Positions 7,664 through 16,312 are shown, numbered from the stretch's first letter. The stretch: DNA of 23,906 nucleotides from Paracoccaceae bacterium (GCA_009920815.1 RFZH01000013.1:1-23906); one strand, 5' to 3'. Notes: generated from the letters alone by a model not told the origin. Numbers and translations are program-made.

Positions 7664-7698
7664 AAAAAACGCTCGGCTAGATTAGCCGAGCGTTTTTT
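7664..7698. terminator. Bidirectional terminator between the arsR-type gene and the acyl-CoA synthetase gene
   Basis: A perfect 16-bp inverted repeat (AAAAAACGCTCGGCTA and its complement, 3-nt loop) lies between the stop codons of two convergent genes. The GC stem is flanked by A6 and T6, so it gives a T tract when read from either strand. Confidence 0.9.
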
Positions 7699-7699
7699 A

Positions 7700-9577
7700 T
7701 TAACTTTCCCATTCCCAAGGCCGTGGGAATTGGCCGAGGGTGTTTTGAAGCGCCGTTTCGTCACTGTCGCGCGTAACCTGCGCGACAAGACCACGTTTTT
7801 TATCGTCAATTACTGCCGTGACGCGAGCATCCAAGCCTGCATCTTGTAATGCAGCGTTATAAATCCGCTGGATCGCGCGCTTGCGCAAATCAGGCTTGAA
7901 CACTTTGCCGACGGCAGTTTTAGGCAGTTCGTCCAGAATTTCTATATATTTTGGCTTAGCCGCCCGTTCAGTGATGAGGCTATCACAAAATGCCAGCAAC
8001 TCGTCCACAGTCACAGTCGCGCCCGCAACCAATTCGACATATGCACAGGGTATTTCACCTGCATGCGCATCTGGTTGACCAATCGCCCCAGCAAACGCCA
8101 CTGCATCGTGACCTAACAGCGCCTCTTCGATAATAGCGGGATCAATATTATGGCCACCGCGAATAATCAGATCTTTCGCCCGACCGGTGATCCAAAGATA
8201 ATCATCACCGTCGATCCGCCCTAAATCGCCTGTACGCAGATGGGTGCCCTGATAATAAAGATCTTTGTTTTTATCCGCCTCGGTATAGGTATTGCCAGCA
8301 TAAACACCTGGGTTAGACACACAGATTTCGCCTATCTCATCAACTGCGCATTCAACCAATTCGCCATCGACCGATTTCACAATACGAACGTCGGTATATG
8401 GAAACCGCAGACCAATCGATCCCACCTTTTTTTCGCCATCAGGCGGATTGCACGACACCAGACACGTGGCTTCTGTCAGACCATAGCCTTCGACAATTGC
8501 AACGCCAGTGGCCTCTTCAAAGCGGCGAAACAACTCCAAGGGCAGCGGAGCAGATCCTGAAAACGACGTCTTGACACTTGAGATATCAGCATCGACAGGA
8601 CGCTGCATCAGCGCAGAGATGGCGGTTGGAACCGTGATAATAAACGTAATTTTCCAACGTTCGATCAGTTTCCAGAAATTATCGAACACGCCGTCGCCGC
8701 GATATCCCGCAGGTGTTGGGAACACAACATGTGCGCCAGAAGCAACCATCGCCATTAATATAACGTGGCTTGCAAAAACATGGAACAACGGCAACGGACA
8801 GATCACATTGTCGGTTTCTTTGAACAACAAGCGTTTTCCAAGCCAACCGTTATAGATAATGCCAGAATACAGATGTTGGGCGACCTTTGGCATGCCCGTG
8901 GTGCCGCCCGTGTGGAAATACGCTGCGACGCGATCCTCTTGGACATCAACGAAATCAAGCGTTTTGTTTTGTTTTTGCAAAAGCGCATTGAAGTCATAGA
9001 CCTTTGCCGAATGGGAAATCGGATTTTTGGGACGGACTAATGGTACTATCCAAGACTTTGGCGGCGTCAGGTATTTATTCAAATCAACTTCGATCACGGC
9101 CTTTACATTCGGCGCCAAAGCAACAGCCGCCGCTGTTTTCTGACCCACGTCTGTTTTTGGAAAAGCTTTCAACGTGACGACCACTTTTGCTTTGGTTTCG
9201 CGCAAAATGGCACCGATTTGTTCCGCGTCCAGCAACGGGTTGATTGGGTTGACAATCCCAGCGACCGCACCGCCCAACAATGTCAAAACTGTTTCGTTCG
9301 AATTTGGCAAAACATAAGCAACCACATCGGTTGGACCGACCCCAAGACCGCGGAACATGTTTGCGGCTTGCGTCGTTTTGTCATGCAATTCAGCCCAAGT
9401 CAGCGTTTCTGCGGGATCTTTTGGCCCTGAAAAAAGTTGAAACGTAACCGCGGGCCGGTTTGGAAATTTACCTGCTGTATTCGACAACATGGAATACAGC
9501 GTTTTGGGCAGTCCTAAATCATTAAAGGCGCATTCATTTTCTATTTCGATCATATCTGCGATTGAACGAAAACTCAT
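7700..9577 (-). CDS. Acyl-CoA synthetase (AMP-forming, FadD-like)
   Basis: This 625-residue member of the ANL superfamily activates a carboxylic acid to its acyl-adenylate and then acyl-CoA. The phosphate-binding loop HTGGTTGMPK is at 222-231, the adenine-binding segment EGYGLTEA at 363-370, the ribose-binding Asp is in TGD (449-451), the hinge region is TGRAKDLIIRGG (464-475), and the catalytic lysine near the C-terminus is Lys558 (AVGK). I start it at 9577 because GGGAGAGA lies just upstream; the open frame continues to 9649 but that extension lacks conserved character. The substrate is probably a medium- or long-chain fatty acid, though an aromatic or short-chain acid cannot be excluded. 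An ABC exporter gene lies about 100 bp upstream on the same strand and the two may or may not be co-transcribed. A bidirectional terminator closes it. Confidence 0.87.
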   Translation of the reverse strand: MSFRSIADMIEIENECAFNDLGLPKTLYSMLSNTAGKFPNRPAVTFQLFSGPKDPAETLTWAELHDKTTQAANMFRGLGVGPTDVVAYVLPNSNETVLTLLGGAVAGIVNPINPLLDAEQIGAILRETKAKVVVTLKAFPKTDVGQKTAAAVALAPNVKAVIEVDLNKYLTPPKSWIVPLVRPKNPISHSAKVYDFNALLQKQNKTLDFVDVQEDRVAAYFHTGGTTGMPKVAQHLYSGIIYNGWLGKRLLFKETDNVICPLPLFHVFASHVILMAMVASGAHVVFPTPAGYRGDGVFDNFWKLIERWKITFIITVPTAISALMQRPVDADISSVKTSFSGSAPLPLELFRRFEEATGVAIVEGYGLTEATCLVSCNPPDGEKKVGSIGLRFPYTDVRIVKSVDGELVECAVDEIGEICVSNPGVYAGNTYTEADKNKDLYYQGTHLRTGDLGRIDGDDYLWITGRAKDLIIRGGHNIDPAIIEEALLGHDAVAFAGAIGQPDAHAGEIPCAYVELVAGATVTVDELLAFCDSLITERAAKPKYIEILDELPKTAVGKVFKPDLRKRAIQRIYNAALQDAGLDARVTAVIDDKKRGLVAQVTRDSDETALQNTLGQFPRPWEWES

Positions 9578-9676
9578 CTCAGTCTCTCCCTTATTCGCGC
9601 TTCTTTTGAGCGTTCCAGATATATTGGTGAATTGACCGAGGTATGACAAGGCAAAAGAATGTTAACGCTGTGTCAA

Positions 9677-11455
9677 CTATTCTGCCGCGACACCATCCGT
9701 AAATTGTAACTTTGCCAACCGCGCATAGAGCCCCCCTTGCGCCACAAGATCGGCGTGCGTTCCAATGCCCGCGATTTGACCTTGGTCCATAACCACAATG
9801 CGATCAGCTTTCTTGACAGTCGCCAAGCGATGCGCAACGACCAATGTTGTCCGATTGGCGGCCAAAGCATCGACCGCCTCTTGTACCAAACGTTCGCTTT
9901 CTGCATCAAGCGCCGACGTCGCTTCGTCCAACAAGAGTACAGGCGCATCCCTTAATATCGCGCGGGCAATTGCAATGCGTTGCTTTTGTCCACCGGACAA
10001 CATCACACCGCGTTCGCCCACATAGGTGTCATATCCTTGCGGCAATCGGGCAATAAATTCATCTGCCGCGGCCGCACGTGCAGCCGAACGGACATCATCA
10101 TCTGATGCGTCAGGACGACCAAAGCGAATATTTTCCATCGCTGATGCCGCAAAAATAACCGGGTCCTGTGGAACCAATGCAATTTGACGCCGAAAATCAC
10201 TGCGCGCCAATGTGCGCAAATCAACGCCATCAATCGTGATTTTCCCTGCCGTGGGATCGTAGAACCGCAGCAGCATTTGAATAACTGTAGATTTACCTGC
10301 CCCCGACGGCCCCACGAAGGCCACCGTTTCGCCAGGTTCAATGCTAAGAGACATGTTTGACAACGCAGGTATTTCAGGGCGTGCAGGATAATTGAACGAA
10401 ACATTTTCAAATCCAATCGATCCCTGGGCGCGGCCTTTAATCGTCTGCGGCGCTACGGGGTCTTTGACAGTGTCTTCAACATGCAAGAGCTCAACCAAAC
10501 GCTCCGTCGCGCCCGCGGCACGCTGCAACTCGCCCCAAATTTCTGATAACGCGGCAACCGACCCTGCCACCATGACAGAATAGATTACGAATTGGACCAA
10601 GGCACCAACGCTCATCATTCCCAGACGAACGTCGCGCGCGCCGATCCACAAAACGCCAACCACCCCAGCAAACACCAAAAAGATCACGATTGCGGTCATC
10701 AAAGCACGCGTGGTGATACGGGTTTTAGCAGAGTCAAAACTTTTTTCTGACACCTCGTCAAAGTGGCGGGTCGTTATTGTTTCATGCGTAAACGCCTGAA
10801 CGGTTTGGACCGCCCCCAAATATTCGGACGCATTGCCAGAGCTTTGCGCAATCCAATCTTGGTTTTCACGGCTGAGCCTGCGCAATTTACGCCCCAAGAT
10901 CAAGATAGGAAACACAACCGCAGGAACAATCAACAAAACCAATCCGGTTAATTTGGCAGACGTCAGCAACATCAAAGCAAGACCGCCAAAAAAGATCAGC
11001 ACATTGCGCAAGGCAACCGAAACCGAAGAACCGATCACAGACAACACAAGCGTTGTATCGGTTGTGATGCGCGACAACACCTCGCCCGTCATGATATTTT
11101 CGTAAAACTGCGGGCTCATCCGCAACACGCGCGAAAACACCGCTTTGCGAATATCGGTTACAACGCGTTCCCCAAGGCGCGTCACCAAAGCATAGCGTAA
11201 AGCCGTGCCAACAGCCAAAAGCGCTGCAATCACCATCGCAGCTGTAAAATATTGGTCGAGCAAAGCACCATTTTCAGACGAAAAAGTATCGACGACGCGT
11301 CGCACCGCGAGCGGTAATACCAAAGACACCGAGGCAGTAAGAACCAACGCCAAAAGCGACGCAAACATCATGAAACGATGAGGCCGCAAAAATGGCCACA
11401 AACCCCCCAAATGCGAGATCTGTTTGGATTTTGCGCGGTCTTGTTCGTTAGTCAT
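9677..11455 (-). CDS. ABC exporter half-transporter, MsbA-related (ABCB type)
   Basis: This 592-residue protein fuses a six-helix transmembrane domain (about 25-315) to one nucleotide-binding domain (about 345-590). Walker A is GPSGAGKST (382-390), the Q-loop is near VPQDP (428-432), the ABC signature is LSGGQ (486-490), Walker B is LLLDE (507-511) and the switch histidine is His542 (AHR). It should work as a homodimer in the inner membrane. The pattern fits the MsbA-related group (TIGR02204), common in alphaproteobacteria. Candidate substrates are a lipid, a drug or a hydrophobic peptide, and the sequence does not decide. Typical length and all motifs intact argue for function. The 314-bp non-coding region before it probably contains its promoter. 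Confidence 0.9.
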   Translation of the reverse strand: MTNEQDRAKSKQISHLGGLWPFLRPHRFMMFASLLALVLTASVSLVLPLAVRRVVDTFSSENGALLDQYFTAAMVIAALLAVGTALRYALVTRLGERVVTDIRKAVFSRVLRMSPQFYENIMTGEVLSRITTDTTLVLSVIGSSVSVALRNVLIFFGGLALMLLTSAKLTGLVLLIVPAVVFPILILGRKLRRLSRENQDWIAQSSGNASEYLGAVQTVQAFTHETITTRHFDEVSEKSFDSAKTRITTRALMTAIVIFLVFAGVVGVLWIGARDVRLGMMSVGALVQFVIYSVMVAGSVAALSEIWGELQRAAGATERLVELLHVEDTVKDPVAPQTIKGRAQGSIGFENVSFNYPARPEIPALSNMSLSIEPGETVAFVGPSGAGKSTVIQMLLRFYDPTAGKITIDGVDLRTLARSDFRRQIALVPQDPVIFAASAMENIRFGRPDASDDDVRSAARAAAADEFIARLPQGYDTYVGERGVMLSGGQKQRIAIARAILRDAPVLLLDEATSALDAESERLVQEAVDALAANRTTLVVAHRLATVKKADRIVVMDQGQIAGIGTHADLVAQGGLYARLAKLQFTDGVAAE

Positions 11456-11769
11456 AGCGTGCCTGTCGTGTCGCCCGGGGGGAATTCACCGTGTTTAACT
11501 ACGTTCATGACCAAAAGGTCAAGAGAAGCAGGCAAAGAAATAGCCCTTTTGCCCCCATGGGCGTCCAAAACAAATGGATCATTCCACTAGAAATGATAAC
11601 AGGCGGGCACAAAAAATATAGACACTTAAATTTTTTTGGATTGAGTCTTTTTTTTAAAGATTATTCTTATCGACCAAGGTAAAATATAATACCAGCAGCG
11701 CTAGACCTAAAAGTCTGGTAGTCTGCAAGCATATACTCAGCTCTCTCGTCGAGGAAAATTTGAAAAATT
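11456..11769. other. Non-coding AT-rich gap between the ABC exporter gene and tRNA-Gly
   Basis: No credible gene is seen in these 314 bases. The stretch holds the 5' region of the ABC exporter gene on the minus strand, a short perfect dyad GACC-AAAA-GGTC at 11509-11520, a GCCC-CCAT-GGGC dyad near 11550, and several A/T tracts around 11610-11660. The tRNA-Gly transcript reads into this gap from the right. I see no strong hairpin with a T tract to end it. Confidence 0.6.
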
Positions 11770-11843
11770 TGGAGCGGGTAGCGGGAATCGAACCCGCGCC
11801 TTAAGCTTGGAAGGCTCTTATGATACCATTTCACCATACCCGC
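11770..11843 (-). tRNA. tRNA-Gly (anticodon TCC)
   Basis: The minus strand folds as a 74-nt tRNA with encoded CCA. The acceptor arm is GCGGGTA with TACCCGC, the T arm GCGGG-TTCGATT-CCCGC, and the anticodon loop CTTCCAA gives TCC, which reads GGA and GGG. By my fold the anticodon stem has a G:U and an A:A at its outer end, and the variable loop is 4 nt. Acceptor, D and T arms are well paired. Confidence 0.93.
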
Positions 11844-11855
11844 TCACGTGTGTTG

Positions 11856-11884
11856 GTGATAGATCAACCAAAAACCAGCGTCAA
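11856..11884 (-). promoter_or_regulatory. Promoter of tRNA-Gly
   Basis: On the minus strand TTGACG (11884-11879) is followed after exactly 17 bp by TATCAC (11861-11856). Transcription would begin about 6 nt before the mature 5' end of the tRNA at 11843. The same spacing is seen before tRNA-His, tRNA-Tyr and the 6S RNA candidate. Confidence 0.65.
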
Positions 11885-11971
11885 GGCGAACCAACACCGA
11901 AATAAAGGTTTTTTTGCCTTGCGAAGCGATACCTAAATATTGCAAGAAAACTGGCGAGGTTTACGAAATGC

Positions 11972-12214
11972 CTAATGAATTGATGAATAGCGATTAACCA
12001 AAACCACCCCTGCAACAATTGAAATCAATCCCAACACGGTCTGCCACTGCAGAGCCTGAGCATAAATGAAATATCCAATGCACGCGACTAAGAATACCCC
12101 CATGCCAGACCAAGTCGCATAGACCACGGCTAATGGAATATCGCGCAGAGCAAAGGTCAGCAAATAGAAAGAGATACTATTTGCCAGAAACACTCTGTTT
12201 TTCGCACAATCCAT
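11972..12214 (-). pseudogene. SMR multidrug transporter, N-terminally truncated remnant
   Basis: The 80-residue frame contains SFYLLTFALRDIPLAVVYA, WSGMGVFLV and GLISIVAGVVLVN. These align by eye with helices 2 to 4 of small multidrug resistance proteins such as EmrE. The first helix, with the essential membrane glutamate (Glu14 in EmrE), is missing, and the first residues (MDCAKNRVF) do not resemble the family. A stop codon lies a short distance upstream in the same frame. An SMR protein without helix 1 cannot perform the known antiport, so I call it a remnant. Homology seems to begin around 12180. It lies just downstream of a BCCT remnant on the same strand, which suggests deletion between two once-separate transporter genes. 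Confidence 0.75.
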
Positions 12215-12284
12215 CGCGCTGAAGCACTTTGACGAGGGCTACACACTCGTTAAAGACATAGAGTTACTCTAAGAATCGTAGTCT

Positions 12285-12575
12285 TGTCCTTTAAGTTCAT
12301 GTTCCTTTGGCCCGCGCTTGCTAAAATCATGATCATAAAAAAAGATCTACAAAGACCCCAACGATCTCAAACTAAAATTGGTTGAAATCTTCTAACAAGC
12401 GCCAGTTCAAACTGCCCAGCACACCATTGGCATTTGCGGGCCACACCAAGGCCCAAAGCACAAGCGCAACCATAATGCCCTTGCTGATGAGGGCTATTGG
12501 AATACTGTTTCCAGCATAAAACCCAGTGTCGGCTGTTTTAATTTCTAAATCGGTAAATGGTTTTTTAATTCTCAT
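12285..12575 (-). pseudogene. BCCT-family (betaine/carnitine/choline) transporter, 5' remnant
   Basis: A frame opening at 12575 with a strong ribosome binding site (GGGAGGCG before the ATG) encodes 67 residues beginning MRIKKPFTDLEIKTADTGFY. This is the cytoplasmic N-terminus and first helix of a BCCT transporter of the type common in Rhodobacteraceae. It stops at a TAG (12374-12372) after NQF, where family members usually have an aromatic residue. After the TAG the same frame reads FEIVGVFVDLF, still BCCT-like, then shifts at a run of seven T, beyond which another frame gives LASAGQRNMNLKD. Only about 100 of the roughly 500-650 residues of a complete BCCT protein can be traced. The gene therefore carries at least a nonsense mutation, a frameshift and a large 3' deletion. 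Loss of osmolyte or betaine uptake by this copy is inferred. Confidence 0.72.
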
Positions 12576-12772
12576 TTACGCCTCCCTTTTCTATCAATCT
12601 TCGTGTTGATACCGCAGGATGCCCAAAAAATAGACTGAAAGGATGGTCGCTATAAGGCCTTAGTCATATATTTTACGACATAAAGTGATGAAGATTTGTT
12701 GATTTTGACTTGGATTTTATGCGTCGTCATTTTCCGAGAACACTGGCAATGGACCAAAGGACAGTCTAAAAA

Positions 12773-13549
12773 ATGCGCATGCTTAACCAAATAATCTACG
12801 ACTCGCCCTCTTCTGATGTTCCGATTTTGATCGTACATGGCCTGTACGGGTCAGCACGAAATTGGGGGGTGATCTGTAAACGCCTTTCGGAAACGCGCCG
12901 CGTGATTGCAGTGGATCAGCGCAATCATGGTGACAGCCCGTGGTTTGACACGCATAGTTATTATGACATGGCCAGCGACCTTGCCAAAGTCATCGAGGGA
13001 CATGGCACCGCAATGGATGTCGTTGGCCATTCCATGGGGGGCAAAGCGGCAATGATATTGGCGCTGACGCGACCTGATTTGGTCAATAAATTGCTGATCG
13101 CAGATATTGCACCAGTGGCCTATTCGCATGACCAAAGCCAATATATCGCGGCGATGAAATCCGTTGATCTAAGCAGTATCGAAAAACGATCCGATGCCAT
13201 GGCTGCCTTGGCCAAATCCGTGGATGACCCAACGCTTCAAAGTTTCTTTACCCAATCGCTGGATTTGAAAAATAAAAAGTGGAAATTGAACCTAGACACG
13301 CTCGAGGCAGAGATGGCTAAAATCATCGGGTTTCCACCGATTGATGGCATGTTTCACAAGCCAACGCTGTTTTTGACGGGCGCCCAGTCCAACTATGTAA
13401 AAACCGAATATCGGCCTAAGATAAAATCACTGTTCCCAATGGCGAAATTCGCAAAGATCCCGAATGCCGGGCACTGGCTGCATGCAGAAGCGCCGCGCGC
13501 GTTCGAGGAAACAGTGCGCGCTTTTTTTGGTCCCTCTTCTGACGGTTGA
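12773..13549 (+). CDS. Alpha/beta hydrolase, YbfF-like esterase
   Basis: This 258-residue cytoplasmic hydrolase has HGLYGS (22-27) as oxyanion-hole motif, DQRNHGDSP (48-56), the nucleophile elbow GHSMGG with Ser87, and His234 in AGHWLHAE. Asp111 in the DIAPV segment is the likely third residue, as in YbfF-type esterases; the canonical position after strand 6 has no Asp (TGAQSNYV). These features match the YbfF group, which hydrolyses short-chain and palmitoyl thioesters or esters in vitro. The physiological substrate is not known. ATGs at 12773 and 12779 are both possible; AAAGGACAG lies upstream. The gene stands alone on the plus strand, downstream of the decayed transporter region. Confidence 0.85.
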   Translation: MRMLNQIIYDSPSSDVPILIVHGLYGSARNWGVICKRLSETRRVIAVDQRNHGDSPWFDTHSYYDMASDLAKVIEGHGTAMDVVGHSMGGKAAMILALTRPDLVNKLLIADIAPVAYSHDQSQYIAAMKSVDLSSIEKRSDAMAALAKSVDDPTLQSFFTQSLDLKNKKWKLNLDTLEAEMAKIIGFPPIDGMFHKPTLFLTGAQSNYVKTEYRPKIKSLFPMAKFAKIPNAGHWLHAEAPRAFEETVRAFFGPSSDG

Positions 13550-13575
13550 GCCCTCTAAATACATAAATCCAAGAT

Positions 13576-13881
13576 TTAGGATTTAGGGCAATAGGCTTCG
13601 GCCAAGTCCCCGAAATTGACATAGCGTTCCCAAAACTGTTCCATTGAACGGCGACTTGACGACCTGATTTCTTGGGATTTCTCTGGGTTCAAGATAATCG
13701 ACGCCGCCAGTTTTTGATCGCTGACAGTCAAGGTCGCATCCGCGGCGACTTGGATACATTTACAGGTGTCTAGGTCTGCACGTTTTCGTTCAACCGACAA
13801 ACACGCATTTTTAACGACCTCTGCGCACAATACATGTGGCACAAACAGCGCCACGAAAACACTCATTACATATTTTGTCAT
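13576..13881 (-). CDS. Small secreted protein of the Rhodobacteraceae type
   Basis: This 101-residue protein begins with a clear signal peptide (MTKYVMSVFVALFVPHVLCA, probable cleavage after Ala20), so the mature form should be periplasmic or secreted. The mature part has cysteines in NACLS, CKCIQVAAD and the terminal AYCPKS, enough for two disulfide bonds, and a conserved-looking stretch FWERYVNFGDLAEAYC. I recall similar short proteins in many Rhodobacteraceae, sometimes mislabelled as arginine transporters, but no function is established. It converges with the YbfF-like gene, 26 bp apart. The start codon is set by the signal peptide. Confidence 0.78.
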   Translation of the reverse strand: MTKYVMSVFVALFVPHVLCAEVVKNACLSVERKRADLDTCKCIQVAADATLTVSDQKLAASIILNPEKSQEIRSSSRRSMEQFWERYVNFGDLAEAYCPKS

Positions 13882-14034
13882 TTTTTATCACTTTTACTGC
13901 CTACCACCAACATAATTTCAGCATTACAAACCCGCAAGCGTTGGAATGAAATATGGTTACAGTTTGCCAAGTTTTGTTGCATAAATCGCCCAAAATAAAT
14001 TCGCCCCAAATGGCTGATTTGAACGTTTATCACC

Positions 14035-14065
14035 TTGACCAAATCGTAAATTCCAACCATATGCT
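14035..14065 (+). promoter_or_regulatory. Candidate lepA promoter, possibly giving a leaderless mRNA
   Basis: TTGACC at 14035-14040 is followed after 19 bp by TATGCT at 14060-14065. A start site at the usual distance from this -10 element falls on or next to the lepA ATG at 14071, and no Shine-Dalgarno sequence is present. The 19-bp spacing is longer than ideal, so this is tentative. Confidence 0.4.
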
Positions 14066-14070
14066 GGCGT

Positions 14071-15870
14071 ATGATAGAGCTAAGCAAAATTCGTAATTTT
14101 TCAATCGTTGCCCATATCGACCATGGTAAATCCACCTTGGCCGATCGTTTGATCCAATCCACTGGCACGGTTCAAGATCGTGACATGAAAGAACAGCTGT
14201 TGGACAGCATGGATATTGAACGTGAACGGGGCATCACGATCAAGGCCAACACCGTACGCATCGATTACGTTGCGGACGATGGCGAAACCTATGTGTTGAA
14301 CCTGATCGACACGCCGGGTCACGTAGACTTTGCTTACGAAGTGTCACGCTCGATGCGCGCGGTTGAAGGATCGCTTTTGGTGGTCGACAGCACGCAAGGC
14401 GTCGAAGCGCAAACACTAGCGAACGTCTATCAAGCGATTGATGCGGATCATGAAATCGTGCCCGTGCTGAACAAAATCGACCTGCCAGCCTCGGAACCCG
14501 ATCGCGTCAAGGAACAAATCGAAGACGTCATCGGCATTGATGCATCCGACGCGCTTTTGGTCTCAGCGAAATCCGGCATCGGCATCAAAGAAACGCTTGA
14601 AGCCATTGTTAAAAAGCTGCCCGCCCCAAAGGGCGACCGCAATGCACCGCTCAAGGCGATGCTGGTCGACAGCTGGTACGACCCCTATTTGGGTGTTGTG
14701 GTTTTAGTTCGTATCATGGACGGCGTTTTGAAAAAGAACGACCGCGTCAAAATGATGTCCAATGGAACCATTCACCAAGTGGACCGCATTGGCGTATTCC
14801 GTCCTGCGATGCAAAACATCGACGAATTGGGTCCTGGTGAAATGGGCTTTATCACCGCGTCAATCAAACAAGTGCGTGACACCCGGGTGGGCGACACCAT
14901 CACACACGAGAAAAAAGGCGCAGACAAAGCGTTACCCGGCTTTAAGCCAAGCCAACCTGTTGTGTTCTGTGGCCTTTTCCCTGTCGATAGCGCCGAATTC
15001 GAAGATCTGCGTGATGCCATCGAAAAGCTTGCGCTAAATGATGCGTCGTTTAGCTTTGAAATGGAAACATCGGCGGCGCTTGGTTTCGGGTTCCGCTGCG
15101 GTTTCCTAGGCCTCTTGCACCTTGAGGTGATCCGCGACCGTTTGGAACGCGAATATGATATTGATTTGATCACCACCGCGCCGAGCGTGATTTATCACGT
15201 GTACATGCGCGACGGAGAAAAAATCGAGCTACACAACCCCGCTGACATGCCCGACCTTTCCAAGGTCGATCGGCTAGAAGAGCCGCGGATCAAGGCCACT
15301 ATTTTGGTGCCTGACGATTATTTGGGCGATGTGTTGAAACTGTGCCAAGATCGTCGGGGTATTCAAATGGACCTGACCTATGCGGGCAGCCGCGCGATGG
15401 TGGTCTATGACCTGCCGTTGAACGAGGTGGTGTTTGATTTCTATGACCGCTTGAAATCGGTGACCAAGGGCTATGCGTCCTTTGATTATCAAATGACAGG
15501 GTATCAAGAAGACAATTTGGTCAAGATGCAAATTTTGGTCAATGACGAACCTGTGGATGCGCTGTCTGTTATGGTACATCGGGATCGCGCCGAATTGCGC
15601 GGCCGCGCCATGTGCGAAAAGCTAAAAGATCTGATCCCCCGACACATGTTCAAAATCCCCGTTCAGGCGGCGATTGGCGGTAAGGTGATCGCGCGTGAAA
15701 CAATTGCAGCACTGCGCAAAGACGTGACTGCCAAATGTTACGGTGGCGACGCGACACGTAAACGCAAACTGTTGGACAAACAAAAAGCGGGTAAGAAAAA
15801 GATGCGCCAATTCGGCAAAGTCGACATCCCGCAAGAAGCGTTCATCAGCGCGTTGAAGATGGATAGCTAA
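14071..15870 (+). CDS. lepA: Elongation factor 4 (ribosomal back-translocase)
   Basis: This 599-residue translational GTPase has the normal length for LepA/EF4, which acts on stalled or mistranslocated ribosomes and in ribosome biogenesis. The G1 motif AHIDHGKST is at 14-22, G3 DTPGH at 80-84 and G4 NKID at 134-137. The LepA-specific C-terminal domain ends in GDATRKRKLLDKQKAGKKKM and the usual VDIPQEAFISALK. The ATG at 14071 gives the expected N-terminus (MIELSKIRNFSIVAH). There is no Shine-Dalgarno sequence before it, and a promoter-like element ends 5 bp upstream. A Rho-independent terminator follows the stop. The gene stands alone; lepB, its partner in E. coli, is absent. Confidence 0.97.
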   Translation: MIELSKIRNFSIVAHIDHGKSTLADRLIQSTGTVQDRDMKEQLLDSMDIERERGITIKANTVRIDYVADDGETYVLNLIDTPGHVDFAYEVSRSMRAVEGSLLVVDSTQGVEAQTLANVYQAIDADHEIVPVLNKIDLPASEPDRVKEQIEDVIGIDASDALLVSAKSGIGIKETLEAIVKKLPAPKGDRNAPLKAMLVDSWYDPYLGVVVLVRIMDGVLKKNDRVKMMSNGTIHQVDRIGVFRPAMQNIDELGPGEMGFITASIKQVRDTRVGDTITHEKKGADKALPGFKPSQPVVFCGLFPVDSAEFEDLRDAIEKLALNDASFSFEMETSAALGFGFRCGFLGLLHLEVIRDRLEREYDIDLITTAPSVIYHVYMRDGEKIELHNPADMPDLSKVDRLEEPRIKATILVPDDYLGDVLKLCQDRRGIQMDLTYAGSRAMVVYDLPLNEVVFDFYDRLKSVTKGYASFDYQMTGYQEDNLVKMQILVNDEPVDALSVMVHRDRAELRGRAMCEKLKDLIPRHMFKIPVQAAIGGKVIARETIAALRKDVTAKCYGGDATRKRKLLDKQKAGKKKMRQFGKVDIPQEAFISALKMDS

Positions 15871-15891
15871 AGCAAACAGAATATCGAAATA

Positions 15892-15917
15892 GGCGCAGAT
15901 CATTCTGCGCCTTTTTT
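15892..15917 (+). terminator. lepA terminator
   Basis: A perfect 8-bp stem, GGCGCAGA with TCTGCGCC around a TCAT loop, is followed by T6, 21 bp after the lepA stop codon. Confidence 0.92.
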
Positions 15918-16004
15918 GTTTTGCCCGACTTTAGACACATTCCGATCATTCTTTACCCAAAATAACCGTATAGAACGGCAACACCTTTCGCGGATGGGGA
16001 TGAT

Positions 16005-16232
16005 ATGCGACGTTTTATGCGGGATCAAAGCGGCATGATGGCAACCGAAGCCTTTGTCATCGTGATGTTTTTATTGGGTGCTGGGACCGGTCTGTATTGG
16101 TTTGTTTTTGTGTTTAGCACGGAAAGCGAACTGGCGCAGACAATGGTAAGTCTATGGAAATCTGTCAGAAGTGTCGTGACCGGCGAAGCGGTAGAGACAG
16201 CTGCAAACATGTTTGAAAGCACGCAAGAGTGA
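16005..16232 (+). CDS. Small membrane protein with prepilin-like N-terminus
   Basis: This 75-residue protein has a short basic N-terminus (MRRFMRDQSG), then MMATE and a hydrophobic helix of about 20 residues (AFVIVMFLLGAGTGLYWFVFVF). Gly10 followed by Glu15, at +5 after the glycine, fits the type IV prepilin cleavage rule (G before xxxxE), as in Flp pilins and TadE-like pseudopilins. The remainder is a polar tail. A GGGGATGAT ribosome binding site supports the ATG. No tad/cpa pilus gene is nearby, so it could be an orphan minor pilin or simply a single-pass membrane protein. I do not recognise a named family. Confidence 0.65.
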   Translation: MRRFMRDQSGMMATEAFVIVMFLLGAGTGLYWFVFVFSTESELAQTMVSLWKSVRSVVTGEAVETAANMFESTQE

Positions 16233-16312
16233 CGCCGCCCCGCCCTGTGCGTTGCAAACTTGTTTCGCGATCATCTCGTAAGATTATGCACCATACAATA
16301 ATTAAGGTTAAA

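Noticed and set aside
11770..12575. Genomic island integrated at tRNA-Gly
   Set aside because: Integration normally uses the tRNA 3' end, which faces the ABC exporter gene. The decayed genes lie on the 5' side, and no integrase or duplicated tRNA end is seen.
12650..12838. A 62-residue minus-strand frame overlapping the start of the YbfF-like gene
   Set aside because: No recognisable domain or ribosome binding site, and it overlaps the start of a well-supported gene on the other strand.
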